From Calliphora vicina (lineage: Eukaryota > Arthropoda > Insecta > Diptera > Calliphoridae), in the NCBI RefSeq assembly GCF_958450345.1, contig NC_088781.1:23899857-23963856 (forward strand): DNA of 64,000 bases, read 5' to 3'. Below are positions 11,221 to 22,977 of this stretch, piece by piece. The notes beneath the pieces are model-generated. The model made no database searches. It was not told the origin of the DNA and worked only from the letters and a program-made list of their open reading frames with translations. The number at the start of each line of letters is the position of its first letter. Position 1 is the stretch's first letter. The position numbers and the translations under genes are program-made.

Positions 11221-12340
11221 GAGACAGTTTGCTTTTAATAAAATACACTTTACATCCTAATTTCAAATCTGCCCATCCTGACTCAGCTTTTTGTTAGCTG
11301 TCTTAGGTTTCAGTTTCGATTGTTTTAACTGCACTTTATATTGATAAATATCAAGATTAACAATTTCATTTATATTACTCCCTTAAATGACAAAACGACA
11401 TTTCATGTCACATTTTTCTTGATTATTTATAACGAAGTGCAACATATCTATATATACATATATATATATAGATATGTAGTATGTTTGTGCATAATAATTT
11501 ATTTAATAGCTTCAAACTTAACACTCAATTTAACAGCAGTCATCTCTGGAATTTACAACTTTTTCCAAACAACCAACGGCAACAAAATAACAAAACAAAC
11601 ACATCAAATGACTTTTTATACAAAATAAATATGAGAAAAAAAAAACTTATTTCGTTGCATTTATTAACATGCACATTTAAATAAAACTACAAATAAATAA
11701 ATAAATACAAATATATACAAGCAGATTTTTTAAAAGAGGGTAAACTATAAAATTCTTTGAAAATCGAATCAGAAAAATACACAAAATTATAAAAATACAC
11801 AATTTTTTTAGTATTCAAACTTTGTTGTGATTAAATACTCATGTTATCTGCCTTTTATAACGGGAAATATTAATTAATATTTAAGAAATCCTAGTTTTTG
11901 AATAATTAGAAAGAAACTTTTCAGCCTACCCTGATATGTATGTATGTGAATGTATTGTAGTTACCCATACATAAAAAGAAAGCCATAATAATACATGTTT
12001 TGTTGTTATTACTCGTATTTGTTGTCAATATATATTTATAGTATTGTTATTTGTTTTTTTCACTCGCTTTTATATCAAAAATATATGAAATCTCATACAC
12101 ACATATATATTCGGGTTTTCCTTATTTAGCACTTTTCGGATTTTCGATGCTTCCATGGTCTAAAATTTTTCTCCTTCCTCTGAAATATAAATGCTGAGAA
12201 TGTAGGTAAAATTCTATAACATTTAGAATTTGCACTTTCCATTTCAATTTTCAAGTTTTGTTCAAAGTAGAATATTAAAAAAAAAAAAAATTTTAATTAA
12301 AAAAATTGTAATTAATTTGTCCATAGATGTTTATATACAT
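11221..12340. other. no gene seen
   Basis: AT-rich sequence with a TATA/CATA microsatellite at 11440-11480. Short frames at 11341-11684 and 12230-12514 have simple composition and no family match. Confidence 0.4.
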
Positions 12341-12594
12341 ATATCGCACTCTATCGCACCTCTAAAGACAGTCAACTCAAAATTTTACAATTTTTACTTT
12401 TTACAAGAAATCTATGTACAGTTTTCATATCTACCCACTGTAAAAATGTTACATCATTTTCTCTACTCTTTCGCCAAAAAATACATTTGTATCCGTCTTA
12501 AACTTTTATTGTGATGTATAAAAAACAGTTTTTTGCTTCTACTGCAAATTTTTAAATTTTGAGTTGACTTTCTTTAGAGAAGCCATTGCGATAT
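12341..12594. mobile_element. MITE with ATATCGCA termini
   Basis: A 254-bp segment with imperfect terminal inverted repeats: left ATATCGCA then CTCTAAAGACAGTCAACTCA, right the inverse TGAGTTGACTTTCTTTAGAG then TGCGATAT. No coding content. Target duplication not resolved; the superfamily is unknown. Confidence 0.55.
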
Positions 12595-12599
12595 AATAA

Positions 12600-12720
12600 T
12601 GTACCAATATTGCCCATTTTCTATACCAAACAAATCTTATCGACAGACAGACGGGCGGACGACATAGCTAGATTGTCTTAGAATCGTATGAGGACCTTAA
12701 CACAGGTTTTTCTTTAAAAC
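12600..12720 (+). mobile_element. DINE-C core fragment
   Basis: ATCGACAGACAGACGGGC followed by GACATAGCTAG and ATCGTATGAGGACC, the same core block as the inverted copy at 33015-33430. Confidence 0.5.
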
Positions 12721-12810
12721 TTTAAAGCCAAGTATAATTTCTTTTTTTGATCAAGTTACCTTTGAAATGTTTAATGTCAATTATATTCATTTGTTGTTAA
12801 TCTAATTAAA

Positions 12811-13127
12811 ATGAGTGACGAGAAAAAAGTGCGTACTTAAATTATTAAATATTTTCAACAAAACCTAACTTGGTCCTACAAAAAGTTGGCCAAACACTCA
12901 AAGGTCTCAAACTGGAATCAAACTGATTCCAATGTTATTAAACAGTATAGGGAGAACTTGTCCGTTGATAGAAAACCTGGTTCAGAAATGGTCCACATTT
13001 CTAAGGCCAATAAATAGAAAACATTTTCAATAGAACACCCAACAAATCCAGTAGGATAGCAGCCCGGTTAGCTCAGTACTCGGACTATTTGGTACGAAAA
13101 TTTAAAGCCAATGCAGATTTCAAAAGA
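12811..13127 (+). pseudogene. mariner-like transposase remnant (N-terminal half)
   Basis: The start at 12811 gives MSDEKKVRT, then a stop, IIKYFQQNLTWSYKKLAKHS, NVIKQYRENLSVDRKPGS and, after a stop and frameshift, KTFSIEHPTNPV and QYSDYLVRKFKANADF in mixed frames. This is the N-terminal paired helix-turn-helix region of the mariner-like family at 1-690 and 3832-4278. The copy ends abruptly at about 13127 and is followed by other repeats. Confidence 0.75.
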
Positions 13128-13144
13128 ATAACTGGGTTCGTTGG

Positions 13145-13300
13145 TTTCTTTTTATATCCTACACGACCATAGTATGCACTTTAACGTGGATAAATCTCCT
13201 AACAATGTTGGTATATACTACATAAAATTCAACACAAGTAACTTTCATATAGACATAAATAACAACCAAATTTCCCCACTATGGTGGTGCAGGGTATAAA
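13145..13300 (+). mobile_element. DINE-B 3' fragment
   Basis: Short end piece with CCCCACTATGGTGGTGCAGG then GTATAAAAA, matching the termini at 42252 and 45891. The 5' part is missing or unrecognisable. Confidence 0.5.
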
Positions 13301-13311
13301 AATTATCACAG

Positions 13312-14536
13312 ATTAAGATTTTTTCCTGCAAAAACAACAAAATAGAACCGCAGAAGTTTTTTTTGAAGAACTGTTTAGAATCGGAAATGGACAAATTCTG
13401 GTAGATACTTCCAGAGGTTTAATATTGATTCCGCCTACCATTTGCCAATTCACTTCAATGAAAGATGACTCACTAATGTATATCCAAACATTACAACTAC
13501 ACCATTTCCAATTGTATTTCAGAAGTTTCTAATTGTATTTCAGAAAATTCCAATTCAATTTCAGAAATTTCCATTTATATTTCAGAAATTTCCATTTATA
13601 TTTCAGAAATTTCTATTTGTATTTCAGAAATATCCATTGGTATTGCTATTAGAATTTTCTGAAATACAAATGGATATTTCTGAAATACAATTGGAAAATT
13701 CTGAAATACAATTGGAAACTTTTTAAGTATAAAATAAAAATTCTGAAACACAAATGGAAATTTCTGAAATACAATTGGAAAATTCTGAAATATAATTGGA
13801 AATTTCTGAAATACAATTAGAAATTTCTGAAATATAAATGGATAATTCTGAAATATAATTAGAAAATTCTGAAATATAATTAGAAATTTCTGAAATATAA
13901 TTGGAAATTTCTGAAATATAAATGGAAATTTCTGAAATATAAATGGAAATTTCTGAAATTGAATTGGAATTTTCTGAAATATAATTAGAAATTTCTGAAA
14001 TTCAATTGGAATTTTCTGAAATACAATTAGAAACTTCTGAAATACAATTGGAAATGGTGTAGATCGATCGCATTGAAAACGAAAATGATGTCGTCAATTA
14101 TCCAGTGGAATTCCTAAACTCTTTGGATTTGCCTGACAATCCGCCTACAAATCTTCATGCTACAAAACTTCATGCCTCGAAACCGTGTAATGGAACGCGA
14201 CTGATTGTGACGAAGCTAAAGAACAATGTAATAGTGACAAGGATTTTGAAAGTGCCGTTCAAGGGAAAAGAATACCAAATTTCTCGATTTCCTTTGACTT
14301 TAACTGATTTGTCATTCCAATTCAAACAAATTCAGTTCCCAGTGAAACTTGCATTCTGAATGGCCATAAACAAGTCACAAGGGCAGTCGCTGGTAGTGTA
14401 CGGCATAAATCTGAAAATGTATTGCTATTCTCACGGCCAACTATATGTGGCTAGTTCCCGAGTTGGAAATCCATCATCATTCTTTATATACGCTCCGAAG
14501 CGAAATCGAAAAATGTTGTGTATCGTGCAGCCTTAA
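13312..14536 (+). pseudogene. Helitron helicase C-terminal pseudogene
   Basis: Remnant of the PIF1-like helicase domain of a Helitron Rep/helicase protein. The first part, 13312-13496, reads FLQKQQNRTAEVFFEELF, RIGNGQILVDTSRGL and IPPTICQF, a phrase typical of this domain. A fold-back element (13497-14062) then interrupts it. The second part resumes with ENDVVNYPVEFLNSLDLPDN, CNGTRLIVTKLKNNVIVTRI, PFEFK-like LSFQFKQIQFPVKLAF, a TGA at 14357-14359, then INKSQGQSLVV (helicase motif V region) and HGQLYVASSRVGNPSS (motif VI region), ending at a TAA at 14534-14536. A stretch expected between LDLP and CNGTR (LKVG...LRN in relatives) is deleted. The Rep nuclease and N-terminal helicase are absent. 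Confidence 0.85.
13497..14062. mobile_element. fold-back element made of 21-bp repeats (complete)
   Basis: A 566-bp element bounded by the inverted pair CTACACCATTTCCAATTG (left) and CAATTGGAAATGGTGTAG (right). The left arm (13497-13638) is a run of about 21-bp units of the type ATTTCAGAAATTTCCATTTAT. The right arm (13655-14062) is the same unit in reverse complement, TTTCTGAAATATAA-type, and is about three times longer. A spacer GGTATTGCTATTAGAA separates them. There is no coding content. No target duplication is evident. It is inserted in the Helitron helicase pseudogene. A second partial copy is at 47447-47749. Confidence 0.75.
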
Positions 14537-14698
14537 AATTATTTAATAATTTTTTTTAATTTAATAAAACGATTAGAATTCAATGTGATTAATACTTCAT
14601 TTTATTCTTTTTTACTTTTTTTTTAACCGTCGGTTCAGCTTTTAGTTCAAATATAGGATATTGAATTCAGTTGAATTCAAAAAGTTTTTCATTTAATA

Positions 14699-15028
14699 CT
14701 AGTTGATCGCCCCGGCTTCGCCCGGTAGCATTTACTAATGTTAGTTCTTCAAGTTTCTCCAACTCACTCACACCAGCCTGCTGTTATTTATTTGCAAATA
14801 AAATATCTAAATTTATACTGCATACTTTAGGGAGCTTTTTTATTACAGTTGACTGGACTCCCAAAAAAAATAATTTCCGTGTTTTACCCGGAATTTTTGA
14901 ATTTTTTTTCTTTACAAACCATCTCCTGAAAATTTCGAATCGAATAAAAAAAAATCAGCCAAATCGCTCCAGCCGTTCTCACGTGATGACATTACATAAA
15001 TGGGCCATTTCATTTTTATATATATAGA
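14699..15028 (-). mobile_element. non-autonomous Helitron (inverted)
   Basis: Minus-strand relative of the element at 8479-8788. The 5' terminus TCTATATATATAAAAATG ends at 15028. The 3' end has the hairpin sequence CCGGGCGAAGCCGGGGCGAT and the terminal CTAG at 14699-14702. It carries a short ATC/AAAA insertion in the interior compared with the other copy. The base before the 5' TC is T rather than the expected A. It lies 160 bp from the helicase pseudogene, but in the opposite orientation, so it is not that element's own end. Confidence 0.75.
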
Positions 15029-17177
15029 AGATATAATTGAAATTATTTCATTGTGTCATCTTATAACGATCGTCAATTTTCATTAAAAAAATAAATTTCG
15101 ATAGATTTTCGGCAAAACGAAGTTTTCGGTCATTTCATTAGACAGCTCAGCTAAATATTGGTGGCTACGAAGTCCATCGGGTGAACTTTAAATATAAGAA
15201 ATTGAAAGTAATTGAATGAAAACTAACATGTTACTAGAAAATAATTTTCAAATTAAATTGGTCATTATTATATAACTCACAATATTTACTAGTCTTATTT
15301 ATAAAGTGTATTTTATAAAGCGCTTCCTATCTTTAAATTTAAATAAAGCAAAGTGTGTTTGAGATATAATTTATTTTTTATTCGTTATAAAGGCCTTAAT
15401 ATGTCATTATGTATTGAATATAACATCGTGCCGCGACTTTGCTGGATGGCACGCATTCGAAATATCAAAATTTGATATTTGACTTGAAGGAAAACAATTT
15501 TAGACCTTGAAAAATCCAAAAACTGCTAAATAGAGGCCACCCTAATACATATGTATGAATATTTCCAATCGTAGATACGTAGGTATGTGTGCGTGTTCTC
15601 CAATAGTAGTTTCAATCTCATAAAACTGAATGAATTCATAAATTTGAATGATTTTTTGATTATTTTCGCTGACTTTTCAGTGCATTTGTGAAAACAGCAC
15701 TGGAAAAATTGTTATCGAAAAAGAATCATAAAATATTTGTGTTTTTTCTGCGCTAGTACTCAAAGAAAATAACCATAAAAATGCAATAATTTGTTAATAT
15801 AAAGAACAATAAACCATAAATGTAAAAGAGTGAGGGCAAAATGCATAAAAGAAAACAAATTGTTTGTCACAGGTTATTATTATATCTTTTGCATAAATTG
15901 TAGTGGATAATTTGTAATTGTTTGCATTTTTTTTACAGGATATTACTTTGTAGAGTAGTATTTTATCGGCTTTTGTAATTAAGCAGCAAAACTTAAAAAT
16001 ATAAGCAATCAAAATCAATTTTTGATAAAAGTTTGTACTCATTTTTTTTTCATTAATATCCCTAAACAATTTGCCAACATGTTTGCTAACATTTGTACCT
16101 TCAATTTTCTTATGACATCATACATTTTTTATTTGCTAAATCTTTGATACACATAAGTACTTGTAAAAGATTAAAAAAAAATATTTAAAATACTCTGCTG
16201 AATACTGTTACATTTATCCTTTTACTTATTTACTTACTTGCATAAATGTATTTTCAATTTACTATATAGCAACTTGCAACACCGCTGCAGCAAAAGCAAC
16301 ATAATCTCGCTCTTATCTCTCACATCCTGTGGGGAAATCGTTATAAAATTTTAAATCAAAATGAATGTGAAAATACTTCACAACTCTTTGACAATGCACC
16401 AAAGAAACTAAAGTGTAAATCTGCGAAGCGTAAATTTAATTTAAAAAAAACACGCTGGACATTTAAATAAATGCAGGCGGTCGGCATACAAAAGGGAATT
16501 GTGGGCCAAAAGAAAATAAAAATAATGAAAAAAGGGAATCAACATACAAGCACTCATACTTGCAATTGAGACTAGTATGAGTAATATTTAAAATATTAAT
16601 AATAGAAACTAAATAAATACAAGTACTTTACTTTAAACTTAATGGCCCATAATCATAGTCAAACACTAAAGTTGGTTCCTTTTAGAAACAACTTTAAAAT
16701 AAAAACCTGCTTTTAATTATTTTGCAACTATAGTCAAAATTAAAGTATGTTTTAAATTGAACCGACTTTAACTGGGTGCCACCGCAATTGTAGAAAATGT
16801 TTTCATACAATATACAACAAAATACAGACAAGTGGCAACGCTGAACAGCTGACATACAAAATTAAAAAAAAAACAAAAAAGGTAAACAATAAAAGTAACC
16901 GGGACAACTAAAGAAAAAAAGTGGTTTGTTGTGGAAAAATTAAATATATAAGATGAATAGCATAATTAGAATATTTTGGTACTAATTTTATAGATAACTG
17001 TTCAATAATTGCAAAATCTCTACCAATATCTTGTAACTTAAACATTTGTTACTTTCTGCAGAACTTTTTTACTTGGTGAAGAACAGCTGATGCTGTTGTT
17101 AAACGAGTTAATAACAGCTTCAGCTAGTTTTATATTTAAAGTCGACTTCAACGTCAGAAGTATACTTTAACTTGTCT
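15029..17177. other. no gene seen
   Basis: AT-rich DNA without recognisable coding content. The left edge of a possible MITE begins near 16640 (TAATGGCCCATAATCATAG), but I could not match its other end. Confidence 0.4.
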
Positions 17178-17590
17178 ATTATAGGGTATATATAAGTTTG
17201 TCATTCCGTTTGTAATTTCTACATTTTTCATTTCCGACCCTATAAAGTATATATATTCTGGATCCTTATAGATAGCGGAGTCGATTAAGTCCGCCTGTCT
17301 GTCCGTCTGTTGAAATCAATTTTCTGAAGACCCCAGATATCTTCGGGATCTGAGATATTTCAAAGTCCATTGCAACGATGTAGATAAGGCTATAGTAAGT
17401 TGGACCTACAATGTGTCAAAATCGGGCAAAATATTTTTTAACCCGAATTTTTTTTTTCATCAAAAAATTTTGAAAAACAATTAAAAAAAAAAAAAATTTT
17501 TTTACCTAAAAATATTTAAAAAAATTTATTTTAAAGTATAATTTGGTAAAGGGTAATAAGATTCCCACGAAGGTGAATGGTATAAAAACT
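17178..17590 (-). mobile_element. DINE-A element, inverted, rearranged
   Basis: Minus-strand DINE-A: AGGGTATATATAAGTTTGTC, GACCCTATAAAGTATATATA, GGATCCTTATAGATAGCGG, then a CTGTCTGTCCGTCTG core and AAAGTATAATTTGGTAAAGG. It ends with a plus-oriented end piece, CACGAAGGTGAATGGTATAA, at 17565-17590, so the copy is chimeric. Confidence 0.7.
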
Positions 17591-17629
17591 GAGTACACAG
17601 CTCGATACACAAAAAAACAAAATTTAGAT

Positions 17630-19045
17630 TTCTATAAGAATACTTTATTCGAATAAAACGTTCTCTTAGAAAAACTTTAATCGAATAAAATATTCAAAGA
17701 GAAAACATTATTCAAACAAAACTTTATTATCAAAAAATTTTCTCAAAAATAATTTATTCTAACAAAATTGTTTACATTAAATTATTCGAATAAAATATTC
17801 TCTAAAAAAATATTCGAGCAAATTTTCTATTAAGAAGAATTTATAGATGAATTTATTCGAATAAAAGTTCTTCGAATAATTTTAGAACTTTATTCCAATA
17901 AACTTTTCTTCGAATATAGTTTTTATTCGAATAAAGTTTTTATAGAAAAGTTTATTCGAATAAAGTTTTTATAGAAACGTTTATTCGAATAAAGTTTTTA
18001 TAGAAACGTTTATTCGAATAAAGTTTGTATAGAAAAGTTTATTCGAATAAAGTTTGTATAGAAAAGTTTATTCGAATAAAGTTTGTATAGAAAAGTTTTT
18101 ATAGAAACTTTATTCGAATAAACGTTTCTATAAAAACTTTATTCGAATAAACGTATCTATAAAAACTTTATTCGAATAAATTTTTCTATAGAAACTTTAT
18201 TCGAATAAACGTTACTACATGAAAACTTTATCCGAATAAATTTTTCTGTACAAAAACAAAACTTTATTCGAATAAACTTTTCTATTACAAAACTTTATTC
18301 GAATAAACTTTTCTATTACAAAACTTTATTCGAATAAACTTTTCTATAACAAAACTTTATTCGATTAAACTTTCTATAACAAAAACTTTATTCGATTAAA
18401 CTTTTCTATAACAAAACTTTATTCGAATAAAATTTTCTATAACGAAACTTTATTCGAATAAACTTTTCTATAACGAAACATTATTCGAATAAACTTTTCT
18501 ATAACGAAATTTTATTCGAATAAACTTTTCTATAACGAAACTTTATTCGAATAAACTTTTCTATAACAAAACTTTATTCGAATAAACTTTTCTATAACAA
18601 AACTTTATTCGATTAAACTTTCTATAACAAAACCTTAATTCGATTAAACTTTCTATAACAAAACTTTATTCGATTAAACTTTTCTATAACAAAACTTTAT
18701 TCGAATAAACTTTTCTATAACAAAACTTTATTCGATTAAACTTTTTGTAACAAAACCTTTATTCGATTAAACTTTTCTATAACAAAACTTTATTCGAATA
18801 AACTTTTCTATAACAAAACTTTATTCGAATAAACTTTTCTATAAATACTTTATTCGAATAAATTTTTTATAAAAATTTTATCCGAATAAACTTTTCTATA
18901 AAAACTTTATTCGAATGAAATTTTCTATAAAAACTTTTTCTGCAAAAACTTCATTCGTATAAAATTTTCTGTCAGAAAAATTATATTTTTAATACAAAAA
19001 CATTATTCGAATAAACTTTTCCTTACGAAATTTTGATGAAATACA
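17630..19045. repeat. TTCGAA satellite array with central strand switch
   Basis: Tandem array of roughly 29-31-bp units. Each holds a TTTATTCGAATAAA palindrome and a TTTCTATA(A/G) module. From about 17900 to 18090 the unit reads TTTATTCGAATAAAG then TTTTTATAGAAACG. From about 18100 onward it reads as the reverse complement, TTTATTCGAATAAAC then GTTTCTATAAAAAC, later TTTTCTATAACAAAAC with a clear 31-bp period. The centre is homogeneous and both edges (17630-17880, 18860-19045) are decayed, as expected of arrays maintained by unequal exchange. No coding content. Confidence 0.85.
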
Positions 19046-21079
19046 ATTTTCTATATAATAATTTTATTTTTTAGTTAATTAAATACATAATAAAATTGGT
19101 TTTTAAGTAAATGTTGAGCGAATTTTTATAATTAAATTATTTATGTAATCATGTAGTTTTTCTGTGAATAAATGGAAATTTAAGACAACAGAACGTATGA
19201 TTATTTTTTAATTAATAGATGCAATTAAATATTAATCATACGCAATGATTAAAATTATATAGTTGGGACGATTGCAAAATAAAAATGGTAGAATTTCTAA
19301 ACTATTTGTGCGATTTATTTCAAACTTGGAGCATCAATAGAGGAGGAGTTAGAAGTCTGATCTTTGAGCTCAAATCAAATTCAAATTCAGTACTTCGGTT
19401 GTATAAAAAACATTGCAACTCATTTTTAAATTTCATGAATCTTTGGCTTCTCTGGAAATACTTATTTAATGTTTTTAGTGCAAAATGTGTATAGTATTCC
19501 ATATAAAACGTAATTTATGAACAGAACCGTAAATTTTTGTCAAAATTTGTCAAAATTTTTTAACAATTTCAAGAGAAGGCTATCATCAGTTGTTTGAAAT
19601 CAATTTCAAAGTTTCCAAATCATATTTTTTGCAAGAGTTCACATTATTATTAATTTTTTTTGGCTTGCTGCAGTCTACGGTTGGTTGATAATTTTAACAA
19701 AGTTTTTATATATATGTATATTTACAATATATTTAATTATAATTTAGTCACCAAACTTATTTTCTTTTTTTCAAATAATTTTTTATATAAAATTTTCCAT
19801 ATTTATTAAAATCCATAATAAATAAATTGCATAAATTATAAATAATTTATTTACACATGTAATATTTGGTATTATAGAAATAATCGTTTAATTAAAAAAC
19901 AAATTTAATCTAAATAAAAACACATGAATATTACACACAAAATAATTAGATAGACCAGCACAAATACCGAGAAACTACACAAAAACAAACAAGGACAATG
20001 TATGTAGAAAAAACGCTGGCAAAAACACAAAGTAAAATAAAATTTATAAAAAAAAAATTAATATAATTTTATAAAAAGAAATTAAAAAATATAAATTTTA
20101 ATAAAAAAAAGCTACAATATTTAAAAAAAATAAACGAAAAAAACAAACACCCTAACCATAAAATGCAATGTGTGTCAGTAGTATTAGCAGCCGCAATAGA
20201 AGTGGCAGTAGATATGGTGATTGTGGCTGCTGCTGAAGTACACATTTTGTTAAAACAAAAAAAAAAGAGACATGCCACAAAAATGAATTAAATTAAAATT
20301 TTAATTCACACAAAAACAAACAAACAAATAGTCTTGTGTAGCACCACAAAAAAATCACTTTTATAAAACAAATTAAAAAGAATTTTTCTCGTTTTTTTTA
20401 CAAGCAACATGGCTTTAAACCAAATAAGTGGAAAACAAACACTCGACACTCAATTTGGTAAATGTTTTTTTTTTTATTTAAACATTATTTTTTATTGTTT
20501 GTTTTCTTATTCATTTATGCATTTCACATCAGTCTAACAGTCTCATGCTAATTTTATGGCAAAATAATATAGAAAAAATGGTATTTAATAAAAAAAAAAT
20601 ATCAAATTAAAACAAAATAGAGAAAAAAAATAAATGAAATGAAGTGCAGCAACTGTTTAACACATGCAGGCAGGCAAAGCAGCCAATAGGCAGCAATATT
20701 GGCTTCCAATATACAAATTGAAAAAAAAAAACCTGCAACACAAATAAGGGGGTAAAAAAGTAAGTGTACAGGACAAAATTATACATATATTAAAAACCCG
20801 GTGGGAATATTTTATGGCCATATAGGAATAGTTTATGGAGAGTAAAGATAAGGGACAAAACATGAATAAACTGTCTAAATGAAAACACAAAAATAAAGCA
20901 ATGTTTTAAATAATTGATCTCATCAGAAACTTTCCTATATGATAAAGTCTTTATAAAATTTCCTACTGCCTCATTATACCCTTCATCATGAGTGTTAGGG
21001 TTATCAAAGTGTGTCCTTGCGTTTGTAACCTACTTATTTTATGAAAAGGAAATCATATAGATGCTATTTGATTGCTTAT
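19046..21079. other. no gene; AT-rich DNA
   Basis: No coding family recognised. It includes an inverted and a direct copy of the GCGTATGATTA motif near 19192 and 19235, and long A-rich tracts at 20030-20150 and 20590-20640. The small frame at 19285-19494 has no match. Confidence 0.4.
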
Positions 21080-21216
21080 GGGCCTAGTTCAGAAACACGA
21101 AAGAAAAACGATTTTAAAATTTTTGTATGAAAATCACTCAGTTTTCAAATAATTTTTGAGTGTTTTTCATACAAACATTTTAAAATCGTTTTCCTTTCGT
21201 GTTTCAGAATTAAGCC
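21080..21216. mobile_element. hairpin MITE
   Basis: Near-perfect 137-bp palindrome. The left arm contains CAGAAACACGAAAGAAAAAC and GATTTTAAAATTTTTGTATG; the right arm is its inverse, CATACAAACATTTTAAAATC then TTTCGTGTTTCAG. A short AGTTTTCAAATAATTTT loop joins them. Confidence 0.7.
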
Positions 21217-21937
21217 ATATATGTAGACTTCTACTACATGAACAATTTGGATCCCAACATATAGAAAAAGTTATCTACAGTAGTGCTTTTGACAAGATTT
21301 ATATCTGCCGCCTTTTAAACAAAAAACAAAAAGTGCAAATTTTTGGAGTTTTCAATAGGAAATTATTTTTCTTTTATAAACCAAATAGATGTCAATCTAA
21401 TTGAGTTATTACATTTTGTTATAAATTTTTTAAAACGTTCTTTAATTTTAGAAAATTTCTTTAAAAAATTTAGTTTTTGACAACAGTGCGTATGATTAAT
21501 ATTAATTTCAATTTATTTTAATAAATCCTAAAAATTAAGCTAATTCTGTTGAATTTATAACAGTTTTTCGAAATCCAATACAAATACTTAACTTTTAAAT
21601 AAACATTTAAGAAAAACCTATAAATATTAAAAGAAAAGAAAATTCAAAGAACTTACTTAAGATTTTATAAGTAATTTCAATAACTATAGCTTATTTTAAG
21701 TATATATAGCTATTTCAGTAATATGTAAATACATATTTTATTTGTTTTAGCTGTAAGAATGTTAAAAATGTAATAAATTTTAGGAATTAATTTGAAATGT
21801 AATTATTGTGCAACAAAGCGTATGATTAATATTAAATATTGTTTATTTTTAGAAAATGAAAGTTTAAATGATGTTTACTACCATATCAACAATTATTTTA
21901 CATTTATTAAAATATTATAGAACAAAATCTTATTCAA
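21217..21937. other. no gene; contains two GCGTATGATTA repeats
   Basis: AT-rich DNA with GCGTATGATTAATATTA at about 21488 and 21818, about 330 bp apart. Confidence 0.4.
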
Positions 21938-22070
21938 AATCAATTTTTAAACTGATCAAAAGTTTATAAAACAAATGTTTTATGGAAATTTTATTTTATT
22001 TAACGTTTATAAAACAAGATTTCCATAAAACATTTGTTTTATAAACCTTTGATCAGTTAAAAAATTGATT
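21938..22070. repeat. 133-bp hairpin inverted repeat
   Basis: Arms of about 50 bp (AACTGATCAAAAGTTTATAA, AACAAATGTTTTATGGAAAT and the inverse on the right) around a roughly 30-base centre. It abuts a degraded DINE start at 22071. It may be a MITE or a fold-back remnant. Confidence 0.65.
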
Positions 22071-22195
22071 GACAAGTAAGAGTGAAATATTCAGTTGTGC
22101 CAAATATTTTTTTACACTTCACCCAAGTAAACCTTAAATATTTAAAAAAAATTTGGTAAAAACAAAATTTTTGTTAAAAAAAAATTTAGTTCAGA
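22071..22195 (+). mobile_element. degraded DINE-A 5' fragment
   Basis: GACAAGTAAGAGTGAAATAT, a mutated hairpin TTCAGTTGTGCCAAAT and an ACACTTCACC-like stretch at the expected spacing. Confidence 0.5.
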
Positions 22196-22228
22196 AAAAT
22201 TTCTTTATTAAAAAAAAAAAATTAAATA

Positions 22229-22975
22229 CAGTGAGGCCTCGATTATCCATGATTCGATTAATCGGCAATATCAATTAACCGGGAAAGAAAATTTAAATAC
22301 AAATTTTTGGATAGATTTATTTTCTTTGCATCGATTAACCGTAATTACCTCTATTATCAGGGATTATAAGCATAATTTTTTTCGATTATCTTTGAACAAT
22401 CAATTTGAACAATGTGAATAAAACTAAAAAGGGGAATTCCCTCATACGATGATTCGGAAGCATATACAGAAGTAGATTTAGCTGTTTATGAATGGTTCCG
22501 GAAGGAAAGATTTAAAGGAACTCCAATTTTTGGATTAACAGCGAAGAAAATGCTAAAATATTTCACTCAAAATTAAATAAAAAAGCGACATTGTATTCAC
22601 AAACTTAATCCATCAGGAGAAAAATATGCAGCTGATTATGTAGCAGCTACAATTTTCGTGGAAAAATTACATGAATTCATATCAATGAAAAAACTCAGCA
22701 ATGAGATAATAGAGATTAAACAGAAATTTTTTGAAATTGTTTACCTGAGAGCAGTTTGCCTTAATGCTGAAAACCTTATTGTGAAAGTTTGTCCACCAAA
22801 TTGGACGATATTGATCCAACTGATGAATCAGGGTGCAATATAGAGCCGTAAATGTCATTATCGAAAAACTATATATATTAAAAAACTACTTAAAATTGGT
22901 ACTCAATTAACCGGGAAAATTTATTATCCAGAATGCTTCCAATCCCGACCATTACGGATAATCGAGGTCTCACTG
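22229..22975 (+). mobile_element. pogo/Tigger-like element, internally deleted
   Basis: A 747-bp element with termini CAGTGAGGCCTCGATTATC and the inverse GATAATCGAGGTCTCACTG, flanked by TA on both sides (22227-22228, 22976-22977). The interior, read on the plus strand, gives YTEVDLAVYEWFRKERFKGT then PIFGLTAKKMLKYF, resembling the CENP-B-type helix-turn-helix of pogo/Tigger transposases. It then has NPSGEKYAADYVAATIF at 22610-22660 and a frame to 22843. The catalytic domain is largely absent and a stop lies near 22575, so the copy is non-autonomous. Confidence 0.75.
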
Positions 22976-22977
22976 TA

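Noticed and set aside
12230..12514. 94-residue ORF as a gene
   Set aside because: Low-complexity composition, spans the edge of a MITE, no domain seen.
13497..14062. CRISPR-like short regular repeats
   Set aside because: There are no unique spacers; the repeats reverse strand and sit between inverted ends, so it is a fold-back element.
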